A DNA stretch of 64,000 nt from Paramecium octaurelia (taxonomy: Eukaryota; Ciliophora; Oligohymenophorea; Peniculida; Parameciidae), in NCBI GenBank assembly GCA_905182995.1, contig CAJJDP010000058.1:398932-462931 (forward strand), given 5' to 3'. Shown piece after piece: positions 26,357 to 38,804 of the stretch. The notes beneath the pieces are model-generated. The model saw nothing but the letters and a program-made list of their open reading frames with translations. It searched no databases and was not told the origin of the DNA. Every line of letters begins with the position of its first letter. Positions within the stretch are counted from its first letter, which is position 1. Made by a program: the position numbers and the translations under genes.

Positions 26357-27112
26357 ATGAAAAGTTCAAGGAAATCACCGTAAAAGATGAAAGCCTTTAA
26401 CATACTTCATCTTGAACATGTGGCAAATCGAATCGATCAATTGCTCAATCCTACTTAAAGAGAGTAATTTACATAGATAAGACAAATCAAACCAGGAATC
26501 AAATTTGTCATTAACAATAAATTGACTGCCTATAAGTAAAAACAATCAGTTTTTGATTAAATATAATCTTCTCGATCCAGTATAATTCAAACTCAAGACA
26601 GATAAAGAAGGTAGAACAACAACTCTTCAAAAAGTTCATCATTTTTGGAAAAAAAAATAAATTAATTAAAAAAAGAACTAGGCGATTTATAAAAAGCCAG
26701 ACTATTAGAAAAAACCAAACCCATGTATTCTGTTCACAAGATGGCCCTTTAGAATAATCTATAAGAAATCCCTTAGGAATAAAAATTGTTGATTATAGAC
26801 AGGAAACTGTAGTCAGCCAGAAAAATAATCGATAAATCAATTGAAGAATAGAATGGTCCCTACAAGAAGAAATCATAATAACATATGTTTTTTTAGAACA
26901 TAGTTATCGAAAACTCATTGAATAATATAGATATTAGTATTCCTACACCAGAATTAAGAGCAAAAGTGAGGGTAGTTCCTTCACAATAACGGAGTGTCAG
27001 CCAAGGTTTAATAACAAAATAAAAGAGGCCAATAAAGATGTGGAACAACGATCTTATCGAATTCAAAGGTTGGGATGTCGAAGAAGAAGATGATTACTTA
27101 AGATTAGGATGA
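26357..27112 (+). CDS. basic Ser/Gln-rich protein of unknown function
   Basis: 251 residues without introns, starting MKSSRKSPQKMKAFNILHLE. Low-complexity Ser/Asn/Gln segments alternate with short helical stretches (KKINQLKKELGDLQKARLLE), and the tail is acidic (DVEEEDDYLRLG). No domain recognised. An in-frame ATG at 26069 would add 96 residues. I prefer 26357 because the added segment does not resemble the rest. The stop lies 25 bp before the start of the proteasome gene, so its 3' UTR must overlap that gene's promoter. Confidence 0.7.
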
Positions 27113-27137
27113 ATTTTAATATTATTTTTTTTAAATA

Positions 27138-27885
27138 ATGTCATACGACACAGCACTCACAGTATTTTCTCCAGATGGATAATTATTCTAAGTAGAATAT
27201 GCCATGGAAGCAGTTAAGAGAGGTCTCTGCTGCGTTGGTGTCAGAGGAAAAGATGCCATAATATTGGGAGTAGAAAAGAAAGCCACATCAAAATTACAAG
27301 ATGTTAAAACAATCAAGAAAGTCTATCAATTGGGTAATTAATTCATGTGTATCCCTAGATCACAATCTTTGCATGACATTTTCTGGATTGAATGCAGATG
27401 CAAGAATCTTGGCAAATCAAACTAGATTGTAATGTTAGCAATACAAGATCTACTATGAGGATGATCCTTCAGTTGATTATATTGCCAAATTCACCAGTCA
27501 ACAATAGCAAAAATTCACCCAAAGAGGAGGTGCTAGACCTTACGGAATTTCAACTCTCATTGCAGGATTTAGTAATAATAAGCCAAAGCTTTTCCAAACC
27601 GATCCTTCAGGTGCTTGTTCAGAGTGGAAGGCCACTTCGTTGGGAAAGAGTGCCAAATAGGTGAAGGATTTCTTGGAGAAGCACTGGAGAGAAGGATTAC
27701 ATGAGAAGGATGCACTTTTACTCACAACAAAAGTAAGTTGATTTATTAGAGGGTAGGCTTTGATGGATGTCGTGGAGAGTGGTAATAAAAATATCGAATT
27801 GTGTGTGATTAGAAAGAATGAATGCTGGTTTTTGAATGAGAACGAGGTCGAGGAGTTAACAAAGATTACAGCTTAATTATAATGA
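27138..27885 (+). CDS. PSMA7: 20S proteasome subunit alpha type 7 (alpha-4)
   Basis: 232 residues after introns at 27334-27358 (25 nt) and a 24-nt intron near 27734. It begins with the alpha-subunit signature MSYDTALTVFSPDGQLFQVE, where the helix 0 region gates the 20S pore. It follows the alpha-4 subtype through VGVRGKDAIILGVEKK, KLQDVKTIKKV, RPYGISTLIAGF, QTDPSGACSEWKA and KALMDVVESGNKNIELCVI. Alpha subunits lack the catalytic N-terminal Thr. The length is close to the usual ~250, the C-terminus being slightly short. Located in cytosol and nucleus. It is packed 25 bp behind the upstream gene. Confidence 0.95.
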
Positions 27886-28247
27886 ATTGATATGATATAA
27901 TATTATTGGGAACAAAAATTAATTAATATATATATATATAGACTAATGAATGATTCTTAATGGAAGTATACAATTTAATATTATATTTCGCATAATTGTA
28001 ATTGAGTTGTATTTTCTTGTTATTTTAATTGAATTCAGCAAAGTCAGAATTTAGGGAATTATTGTTGATAATTCTTGTGGAAAGTGAAGCAATTAGGATA
28101 CTTAGGCTTTTGTATCATTAAATTATTAATTTCAACAAATTATCAATTGGAAAGTCCTAAATTATATTACTATATATACTGAATTATATATCCATTAAAA
28201 ATATTCTACAATTTCCAATAATTTTGATATTAGAAATATTATAATTG
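27886..28247. other. intergenic region
   Basis: 362 bp, AT-rich, including a short (TA)n run near 27925. No frame or element recognised beyond presumed promoter of the AGC kinase. Confidence 0.45.
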
Positions 28248-29850
28248 ATGAAACAAGAGTCTTGGGATGATTTGCATCTTGCTAATGAGAAATCAATTAC
28301 TAAAATTTTGGAAGCAGGGGAGTAAGTTTTATTTTCGAGCTTGCTATATAAATTTAATGAAGTTAATAAAAGATAAGAAAGAACAATTCTTATTACAACT
28401 CATAATCTATATAATCTCTCAAAATTGACTGTCAAAAGAAAAATTCCAATTAAAAGAGTGTATGGCATAACCGTTGGTCTGATTGGGACAGAATTTGTGG
28501 TGCACGTCCCAGAAGAATACGATTATCGATACTCAAGCTCAGAAAGAAGGGACTACGCAGTTCTGTGCATAATCAAAGCTTATTGCTAATAAAATAAAGG
28601 AGCTGCACTCCCAATATTCTATAAAGATGAGCTCACACTAACTGCCTATACAACTACAAAAGTCGATAAAAAAAAGGGAATCAATAGGTTACCAACGACT
28701 GGCTCAGAATTGATGAATGAGGATCAATTCAGAAAAAGATTGGACTCCCAGACTGAAGAACGATTGTAAACAAGAGCCAAGACGTCGACATTGTATGCCA
28801 AATAGAAAGGAGAAGTAGTAACAATAGATGATTTTGATTTAATTAAAGTGCTAGGCAGAGGAGCATATGGTAAAGTTATGTTGGTGGAGAAAAAGAGCGA
28901 TAAGTAATATTACGCAATGAAATCAATACGTAAAGAAGATATAGCAGATCCTGAATAGTTAGAACACACGAAAACTGAAAGAATAGTTTTAGAGCATGTA
29001 AACCATCCATTTTTGGTCTCATTGCATTGGGCATTTCAGACTCCTGAAAAGTTGTTCTTTGTTACTTAATTTATGAAAGGAGGTGAACTCTTTTAACACC
29101 TTAAGCACGTCAAAAGATTTGAAGAATCCAGAACCAAGTTTTATGTCTCAGAAATTGTAATTTCTAAATCTTATTTTTTATATAGATTTTAGCATTAGAA
29201 CATTTGCATTCAAAAAATATCATTTACAGAGATCTAAAACCAGAAAACGTATTATTAGATGATCAAGGCCATGTGTGTTTAACTGATTTTGGCATGGCAA
29301 AGATATTAAAGAAGAATGAGCTGGCTAAATCATTCTGTGGTACACCTGAATACTTGGCTCCTGAAATTCTTCTTGAAACTGGACATTCAATGGCTGCTGA
29401 TTGGTGGGCTTTAGGAATACTGACCTATGAGATGTTGTATGCACTTCCACCATTTTACAACAAAAATCAAGATTTAATGTTTAAACAGATTTAGACAAAG
29501 GATATTAATTTCCCAACTACGCCTTAGATTTCAATGGAGGCTAAGGATTTTATCTAGAAGGTACGAGTGCAACTCGATTATTTTAGTTGACAATCAAAGA
29601 TCCCAAATTCAGGTTGGGATACAGTAAAACTGATGACGTGAAAAATCATGCTTGGTTTAAGGGAGTGAACTGGGAGAAACTGTTGAAGAAGGAAGTGGAA
29701 ACTCCTTTTAAACCTTAGATATAGGGAGAGGCATGGCTCGACAACTTCGACAAGTAGTTTACTGCAGAGGAGGCAATCAACTCTTATGCTCCGGAAAACA
29801 ATTTAGTGAGTTAAGATGAATTCAGAGAATTCGACTATTATTAAAAATGA
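28248..29850 (+). CDS. AGC-family Ser/Thr kinase with N-terminal TH1/PH-like domain
   Basis: About 515 residues; introns 29157-29185 (29 nt) and 29561-29586 (26 nt). Residues ~25-115 resemble the myosin-I TH1 lipid-binding module ([33 protein letters not shown]). The kinase domain has [38 protein letters not shown], activation loop [13 protein letters not shown] (Ser in place of the usual PDK1-site Thr) and [12 protein letters not shown]. The C-terminal tail carries a hydrophobic motif FREFDYY with Asp where a phospho-Ser/Thr normally sits, which would mimic constitutive phosphorylation. It is closest in build to PKB/S6K-type kinases. The stop is 23 bp from the convergent MAP3K-like gene. Confidence 0.9.
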
Positions 29851-29873
29851 AATATATATCAAGTAGAATTGAA

Positions 29874-31355
<1,482 letters not shown>

Positions 31356-31398
31356 TATGTAATATTTAATATATTTTTATATTTTCCAATGAATGCTT

Positions 31399-31914
31399 TC
31401 AATAATTTAAAGTGGTTTCTGGGCCTATGAAGGTGTACTAATAGAATCCTCCTGCTTCATTGAAATATTTCTTAAAGATGTCATCCTTGGCCAGAAGTGC
31501 CTCTTGCTAAGATTGATTAAGCAACATCCAAATACCTCACTCTACTCAATAACAAACCACAACAACAAGGGGTAGAATAACATCAAAGAATTCCAGAAGA
31601 TGGACCCTATATGCCACCATTGGCCATAATATCTAGATCAAATTAATAATCTACTTGTATTCCCAATTATCATAAGTGGTGATCCCCTCCATCTAATAGG
31701 CACTGTAATGAGGATGTCCCATGCCCTAGCCAGTCTTGGCCACATTGTCAGGGAGATAATATAATTTGAAGTGCACTGGAGGAGCAATCTCTTAAGGAGA
31801 TCCTGAATGACATCACATCGAATCCTTACCTACTAAAGCCCTGCTGGCTGGATCATGGTGATAATATCGCGATTATTTTTGCAAAATTTGAGCATTCCTC
31901 AACAATCTCTTCAT
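31399..31914 (-). CDS. small mitochondrial-type membrane protein
   Basis: 145 residues after introns of 27, 22 and 29 nt (exact multiple of three). The basic, acid-free N-terminus (MKRLLRNAQILQKQSRYYHH) looks like a mitochondrial targeting sequence. One transmembrane segment (IFWNSLMLFYPLLLWFVIEQ) is near residue 100, preceded by an aromatic, His-rich region (GMGHPHYSAYQMEGITTYDN). The layout resembles small accessory subunits of respiratory-chain complexes, but I cannot assign one. It sits in the minus-strand run 36 bp after the CNBD gene. Confidence 0.75.
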
Positions 31915-31950
31915 ATTGTTTTATTAAAAGAAAATATTAATAATTTTATA

Positions 31951-33730
31951 TCATTTCAATTATAAGTAACTCTGAGTCCCAAATCTTCTCAGCTCAAGTC
32001 TCTGAACATTCAAAGGACTGTAGCTACTGTGAACTGTCTTGCTCTTTGGTTATGTCTCACTCACTTTCAACTTCTACAGCATTCGTTGTGTCCTCAACTT
32101 AGTTTAACAATGAGCACTCCTCTCATGTTCTTCCTTGGGCTACGTGGTCAATCTATAATGAGTCCTTGCAGTGCTCGGTTGCTGTTGACTTAAATTCTAA
32201 GAAATCTCACTGTTCTTCAATTATGAAGGAAATCTAAAGAACAACTTAAAATATGAATCTCGATCTATATAATTCTGAGATCCAATCGTCTTCTAATCGA
32301 AGAATGTCTTAACCTAAGCATAAGAGCAATTTCTGTCCTTGAATAACTTCTTAAACTATTCAAAGGCCTTCTTCTCCTACCTCTTATAAAATTAGAATTC
32401 CTACAATATAACAAGCATTCAAATACCATATCAGACTTATCCATTTGGGTTTCTCGCCTTATCAATGCACAATTGTTCCTCACCTTCACTTTGAAAGTAG
32501 GCTTAACAAATTAATCAAACCCTTCTTGACCATTAAGTTATTTTAATTTATCATCTGCTATCTGTTCGTAATATCTCATCTTATTCAATCTAAATTGATG
32601 AATGGACTACAACAATGAAACAAAAACTGTTTGTGTTTTTTCATCCCAAAACCTCCTGCAATATATTACACAGATTCATTACTTAATTATGTCTTCCCTA
32701 CTTATTCTTAATATTTAACCACATTGACTTCTACAAATCACAGAACATTTCACTCTTGACCACCTTACCGAAAATACGTTAAATAGTTTTAATATAAAAG
32801 TCTTGCCGTCATCCATTAAGAAGGCTTCTTCTCCGAAAAACTCTCCAGGTCCCAATACACATCTAAATTTATTTATAAAATTCACATGCTGTGAGTTGAA
32901 AATACTCCCTTTAATTTGTGCGCATCATTTAATGTATATGTTACTTCAAAATTACTTTCTAAATAACATAATCGATATCTTACCCTTCTCTCACTATGTA
33001 AAAATTGGAACAGTAATCATTCTGTTTGATCACTGCCTAATTTAATGTTATTTAAATTGGTTCAAAATGATAACTAAATGTTTTAATTTCCCTGAATGAC
33101 CAAGACTATAGAAATGGAAACTATAATTTAAGATAAATAAACCCCATAATTACAGAACACAAGAAAGCTATCCTGTCTTGAACTTTTTGTTACTCCTAAG
33201 CACCTAAAATTGCCTTGAAATGATGTTTCTCCATAACTGCAAGCATACAGTCTTCTTTTGCTATTATGGTTGCAGTTCGTTTTGCATTATCATTCAAAAG
33301 AGCCAATTCTCCAAAACTATTCCCAGCTTTTAATATGTTCACTTCCTTCAATTCAAACCTTTTGGAATCGTCAGGACTAGGCAACAATATGAAAACTCCC
33401 ACGGATCCTTTCAGAATGATGTAGAAGAGGGACCCTTGATCCCCAACATGAAACAATATCTAAAATTTATAAATTATATTTACTTCTTCTTTTTTTACAG
33501 TCTTGTAACTTAGTACTGACATACATCTAAGGACGATGTCAGGATTCTGAGATTGGAGATTTTTAAAAAATGTAATAGCTTCAACCAATTGCAACAGTAG
33601 AGTTAAATCACTTTATGTTCTCCTGGAGGGAGCTATCTAAAAATGTGAAGCTTAAACTGTCTACTTGCAAAGTCTTGACACATTAATTTATCAACGAGGT
33701 TTTCTCATCGAAATTGGAGAAAGATGCCAT
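31951..33730 (-). CDS. protein with two cyclic-nucleotide-binding domains
   Basis: About 530 residues with roughly seven introns of 23-33 nt. CNBD 1 (near 33200-33460) shows LFHVGDQGSLFYIILKGSVG and a phosphate-binding cassette GNSFGELALLNDNAKRTATI with the key Glu and Arg. CNBD 2 (near 32750-33060) shows FYIVREGNFEV and GPGEFFGEEAFLMDDGKT, where the cassette Arg is replaced by Lys, so cyclic-nucleotide binding there is doubtful. No kinase domain or membrane segment follows; the C-terminal ~200 residues are basic and Gln/Ser-rich. It could be a regulatory subunit or an orphan cAMP/cGMP sensor. The exon join just after CNBD 2 is the least certain part. Confidence 0.82.
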
Positions 33731-33789
33731 AAGTAGAAGAGTAAATAAACAATAAATTATAGAAATAAATAACTAGCATTTATTTAAAA

Positions 33790-35063
33790 TCATTTTCGAA
33801 TAAAGCTTTTTATTGTTTAGAATGCTCTATTATTACTTCTATATTATGGTAACAATTATTAACAAAGGGTACTATTGAGATCTGATCCCAGAGGAGGTTT
33901 CTTTGCTGATCTTCTATCCGGACTCTAAGTAAACACGTAGTTTTAGTGTATCTGAATAGGTTTGATTAGAGAATCTAATTACATGCTTTTAATACCATTT
34001 TGATCTTGAAGAAAAGGAGACTTTATTTCTGGGAGCATCCAATTTTGATTTTTACACCCCTTCTGAGGACTAAAATTTTCCTGCTACAATTTAGATTTTC
34101 CCTTCTGCTTAAATTAGGTTGAACCTGCTGCATTCTTGTCGTTATGCAATGATAAATTCTTCGCTCTGGTGACTTTGTAATTGGTATCGAACAAATTGCA
34201 ATTTTCTGTATCGAAAATATTTCTGATGTCCTGGTCCTGAGGGTCTCTGCTCTGTGTTCTTTGAGGACTGATCGACATGGAGTGTTTGACACTAACTTGA
34301 GTTTTTTTTGTAGGACTCTGGTTGCCAAACATTGTAATATTCTTATTTGCATAAGGAGTTTCCATTGTTGAGATGAGTTAGAGAAATTTCAATTTCTTGG
34401 CTTTGTCAGCGAGAGTTGTTATTTCCATCAATGGCATGCTTCTGGATTGAAGAAACCTTTAATTTCTTTCTAAACTGGATGCGAATAATCGTTCTACATT
34501 CTCATTTTTCGATTGATGATACACTATTAAATTTGAACAATATTGCCTAAATTAAGTGTTGAACTCTTACTTGTTTAGAAGCATAATGTCGTAAAGTTTC
34601 CAAAAATCAATATCATAAAATTAGAACAACGTTCGATTTTATTAACTATTTAACTGCCACGAAGGAACTGATTTCTTCATTTGAATTTATGGGTTGTCCT
34701 CGTTTTATTGATTGGTTTGAATCTCACACCTTTTATGAACCTTAGTTAGTATAACAGCAAAATTCTATGCCTTATAATTAAGTATATCTCTGATGCTCAA
34801 TACGTAATTAATGGCATTTTGATTTTTGCACTTCTCGATTAACTCCGACACTCTAATCTGGAATCGGTGGAACAATCTGCTTGTTTAAAAAATAATCAAA
34901 ACTTTTTATCATGATCCTGAAGTTAATAATATTTGTATTTATCAACTAGTTAGGGTATCGTTGTATCTAAATCGTTCTCCTTTTGATCAATAAATAATTG
35001 GATTCCCCTAAAGATAACGTCTAAATCATCTGGATTAACTTCATTCAATTTATTTATTTCCAT
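33790..35063 (-). CDS. unknown protein, basic C-terminal half
   Basis: 416 residues after one 23-nt intron with an unusual GTTTTG start (multiple of three). The N-terminal 230 residues look helical (RLFHRFQIRVSELIEKC, FWKLYDIMLLNKQEFNTQ). The C-terminal half is low-complexity, Ser/Lys/Gln-rich, with repeated SP and TP sites (SISPQRTQSRDP, NFSPQKGCK, TQSPDRRS) that could be targets of proline-directed kinases. No known domain. It is 59 bp upstream of the CNBD gene on the same strand. Confidence 0.75.
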
Positions 35064-35675
35064 TATATATGAAATAAAAACTTTATAAATGCATCACCCT
35101 TGACAACGGAAGACAAGCACCATATAACCACATAACACTATTTTCATCAATAATCCTCAAAACTATGCGAATAATTGAAACCAATCCTGAGAACTGATCT
35201 CTTAAACAATAAAAAGAATCGAAATAATTTCATTTTATAAATAATCACCCTGAATGTAGATTACCATTTTTGAGAATGATTTTATTAAAAATAAAAGTAG
35301 AACTTATTAAAAGAGTTATATTATTTTATAATTTCTACAAAAATTGATCAATAACTTATTATTTAGGAGATTTTTCTTTAATTTTTTTTCACGCTTTGAA
35401 ATAAATAAAATAAAAACCACTTAAAAATATCTAAAAACATGAAAATAACACCTCAAATTCAAAAATATATTCTATTAAATATTTTAAGTAAAACATTTTT
35501 AATATTTATTACTAGTTACTGATAAGTTTCTCAATAAGCAATGAATACTAATCATTTCTATTAGTGTGATAAAAATCTTAATTTAAGAACGTTCATAAAT
35601 TTACTGTTTTTTATTTCAATTTGCTTATTAAAATCTTGAATAATTTATAAAAATTATAACAACACTTTGTTTTTA
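35064..35675. other. divergent AT-rich intergenic region
   Basis: 612 bp between two divergent starts. Many A/T runs and no coding frame. Presumed to hold both promoters. Confidence 0.45.
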
Positions 35676-36176
35676 ATGGGAACTTGTGCGTAATGTAACA
35701 CAAAATCAGAAGTAGTAGAAAGTGATATGCATTAAAAACATGAGAGTGTACATGCCAAGTTATTGGAATTGAATCAAATTACTAAGGCTACAATCTTTGA
35801 AAGAATGAAAGTTAATAACAAGATGGAAACAGATTAATTAAGTGACAAAATTTTTGAGGATTCTTTAAAAGTGAGTGAAGTGAATCAAGAATAACTTTAA
35901 TCTAAAGTATACATGAATCTCTAAGGAGAAAATAGAGGCAATATAGCTTCTAAGAATGCATGTAAGTGTTTAATAGTTCTAAGAGGGGTTTTTAAAAGGA
36001 ATCCATTAATTAACGACAATATCGAATAACTGATCCAAACCTTCCTAAAAATCTATCCCATTCTTCAAGCTCAAATCACTAATTTCGTGAATTCAATAAA
36101 CAATTTAAAGTTAGTGAGAAATAACATATTGAGTTCGATGAATCTATAAAAAGCATATTAAAAAAAACTACATTGA
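35676..36176 (+). CDS. small protein with N-myristoylation-type start
   Basis: 166 residues without an intron, starting MGTCAQCNTKSEVVESD. Gly-2 with Cys-4 and Cys-7 fits an N-myristoylated, possibly palmitoylated, peripheral membrane protein. The remainder is helical (IEQLIQTFLKIYPILQAQIT) with no recognised domain. A GTAAGT...AAG stretch near 35960 could be a retained or optional intron, but removing it shifts into an early stop, so I keep it as coding. TGA lies 147 bp from the convergent dynein gene. Confidence 0.65.
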
Positions 36177-36323
36177 GAAATAGTGAAAGTAAGTCAGTTC
36201 ATTTTGCTCGGAACACAAATTCAAGTCAAACATAGATGAAATCTCGATCTTGCAATCATTCAAAAAAAAAGAGAAAAAAAATATAACAATTTGACAATTA
36301 TAAATTTTGAATGTAACTTTTGT

Positions 36324-38689
36324 TCATTTCTTACCTTTGGCAGCACCCTTTTCATCCTCAGGTTTGGGACCAATCCCCAATAAAGCATCTTTGAATTTTT
36401 AGTATTCATTTTCAAAGTTGGCTATTTCATCTAGAACCTTGGTCTATTTGATGATAAGAATAAATATACATCACCAGATTGTTTTGTTTCTTTGGCAGGC
36501 TAAGCTTGAATTTCTTTTTCATTTTGTTATTTTGCTTATTATTCTCTGATTTTGAATCTTTCGGAATAGTAATTTACTCTTTTGACCTCTCTTTCCCAGA
36601 ATAATCTCATAGCTTTGACTTCATTTCCTTAATCTTTACACAAACTTTAAGGAAATTCAAGTAAATGTAAAGTACCATCTGAATCACCAATGGCCACAAT
36701 ATGAGCCATGTTATCATTGAATTTTAATGATGTAATAGCACATGCTACCACCTAGAATTGAATAGTCCATTTATGAGATTAATCCAACATATCCCAAACA
36801 TCCAAATTACCATCGGTTTTCCCTACAATAATGACACCAGCACGATACGGAGAGAATCCTCCACAAGTGATATGGGCTCCTTTCATGATTAGACTTTCAA
36901 AAATTGGAAAAGTAACATTGTGCTTCCAAACACAAAAATTGAAATCATGCAAAGTTAGTAGAACATCTTCAAAGAATGGACTTACATCCAGAGCAATAGG
37001 TGGTCTCATACTTCGTTATTATTACCAAATTGAAGATACCAATTAATTCTTTTATCCCTCTTCTCCTTGTTTTTCTCCCCAATCCATAATGAAGACTTCC
37101 CCTTCATCTGATGTGCCTGATAAAGTTGGAGTTTTTTAATCTATTGGCATTAAATTGAGAAATTACTTTTCCTGAATTATATTTATCCGCCGCTCATCAT
37201 TCCTCCTCCTTCTGGTCTATACAACTATATTCCATAGGTGGCTTTCCAAGGAATAGTAGAAATCTAGTTGAAATGAGAAAATGATTAATACATCTTATTG
37301 AGTCTTTTTGCTATCCTTGTCTATCAATCTGGTGTCCCAAAAGAGAATTTATCCATCTGAACTAATACTTGCAAATTGATAGGTTTCTTGAGAGGATGTC
37401 AGTATAAGATGGTTGAAGTGTTTCTTATCAAATTCCATTCCAATGGGGAACCATTTCACAGCCAAAACAAAATTCTTGTGAGATGCAACTTGCTTTCTCA
37501 AGACTTCATTGGATGAGCCAGCCTAATATGATGCAGGATCTTGTAATGCCGATACCATTTTAGGTTGAAGTTCTTGAATTTCATCTTAAAATAGTGAGAA
37601 TTTGATGAATACTTCGTTCTTATTTAGTTTTTTAGGTTTTTTTGGATGCAAACACAGAGAGTGCTGTGCCACTGAGATCCCATAACATCACTTAGCCATT
37701 GATAGTGCCGCCAACGATTATGTTGGGATCTTTGGGATTGAATTCAAAAGAGAGGATCTCAAGGGGAGATTGCAATAGGAGCACTGGTTCAATTGAATGG
37801 ATGTCTTCGAAATCCCAGAATACTATGAGGGATTTGTGGGATTTCAATTGATAGATGGCTCTTTCTTCAAAGAGGAGGTTTTCGACGAAGGATTCTGCAA
37901 CGATATATTTGGATTTGATGGCTTAACTGGTGGGTTGGAATTGTATGCATTGTATTTTTTTGCCTTTACAATTTAAGTAACTGAAACTTTTGATTTCTTT
38001 GATCACATTAGTAAGTTCAGCATTTTAATCTAGGATTGGGATAGTGATTTTATGATACCTCCATTTTGTTCTGAGAGTGGCAAAACATTGAAATCGTCTT
38101 AATATATATCAATGGTTTCATTCGATTACAACGCTTCCTCCATAAGTGGATAAACTGTCTCCAAGAATTTAAGAAGTTTAAAGTCTTCGTCTGGCTATTC
38201 TTATCTCTCATCCCCTTCATCAACTTGCAAGGCCTTATTAATTTTTCTATTCCAGACAGTCTGAGAACTGGCGTCTTGGAATGGGTTACATCCTTGTATG
38301 CCCATCTCAATAACCTTGTTTTTGACGAGTTGAAGGGGATCCTTCTCGAGAGCCTTGATCTCACCTGTTCTCTCAGATGTCTCTTAATCACTAAATTTGA
38401 AAGTCAAACTAAATGCTTATTGTGAAGCATTTACCCAAATTCTTTTCTCTTTTTAATAAACTGCATCTTGATGAGTGGTCTGTCTTTCACAGTAAAAGAT
38501 TGGATTTCCTTGATGAAATCATTAGAAATGTCAATTTACCTAAATAGTTTCATCTTCATGATCTGTCTTGTAGGGTCTGGGTTCCAGTGGCTTCTCTTCC
38601 ACGAAGTCGTCATCTCCTGATGAATCTAATTGGGAATAGGGAATGGCAATATATGTACCTCCAGGATCACTTGGGTCATTGTTGTTCAT
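36324..38689 (-). CDS. axonemal dynein intermediate chain DNAI3/WDR63-like
   Basis: About 730 residues with several 26-31-nt introns. Family hallmarks are an acidic N-terminus, then ERAIYQLKSHKSLIVFWDF, SPLEILSFEFNPKDPNIIVG and NGQVMLWDLSG, corresponding to the WD40 block of WDR63 (inner-arm dynein I1/f, IC140). SHKNFVLAVKWFP, SSDGQILFWDTRLIDKD and GKTDGNLDVWDML follow. The Glu/Lys-rich coiled C-terminus ends GAAKGKK. The start ATG at 38689 begins MNNNDPSDPGGTYIAI; an in-frame ATG 78 bp upstream would add a hydrophobic segment out of keeping with the family. Role: assembly and regulation of the two-headed inner-arm dynein in cilia. Confidence 0.9.
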
Positions 38690-38804
38690 TAATAATATGA
38701 ATATTAAACAAATTAGTGGGATTGCATAATCATTAATTTTGATAGCATACTTAAGCATAAACCCCATCCATTATCAACTGATATTGAGCATATCGGGAGT
38801 CTTA
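38690..38804. promoter_or_regulatory. 115-bp divergent promoter interval
   Basis: The only DNA between the start codons of the dynein gene (minus) and the second histidine kinase (plus). Both promoters must lie here or within the genes. No specific motif recognised. Confidence 0.5.

Noticed and set aside
32265-33045. Arg-rich minus ORF and plus-strand ORF near the CNBD gene
   Set aside because: The minus ORF is partly an unspliced intron frame and the plus ORF is antisense; the spliced CNBD model explains the region.
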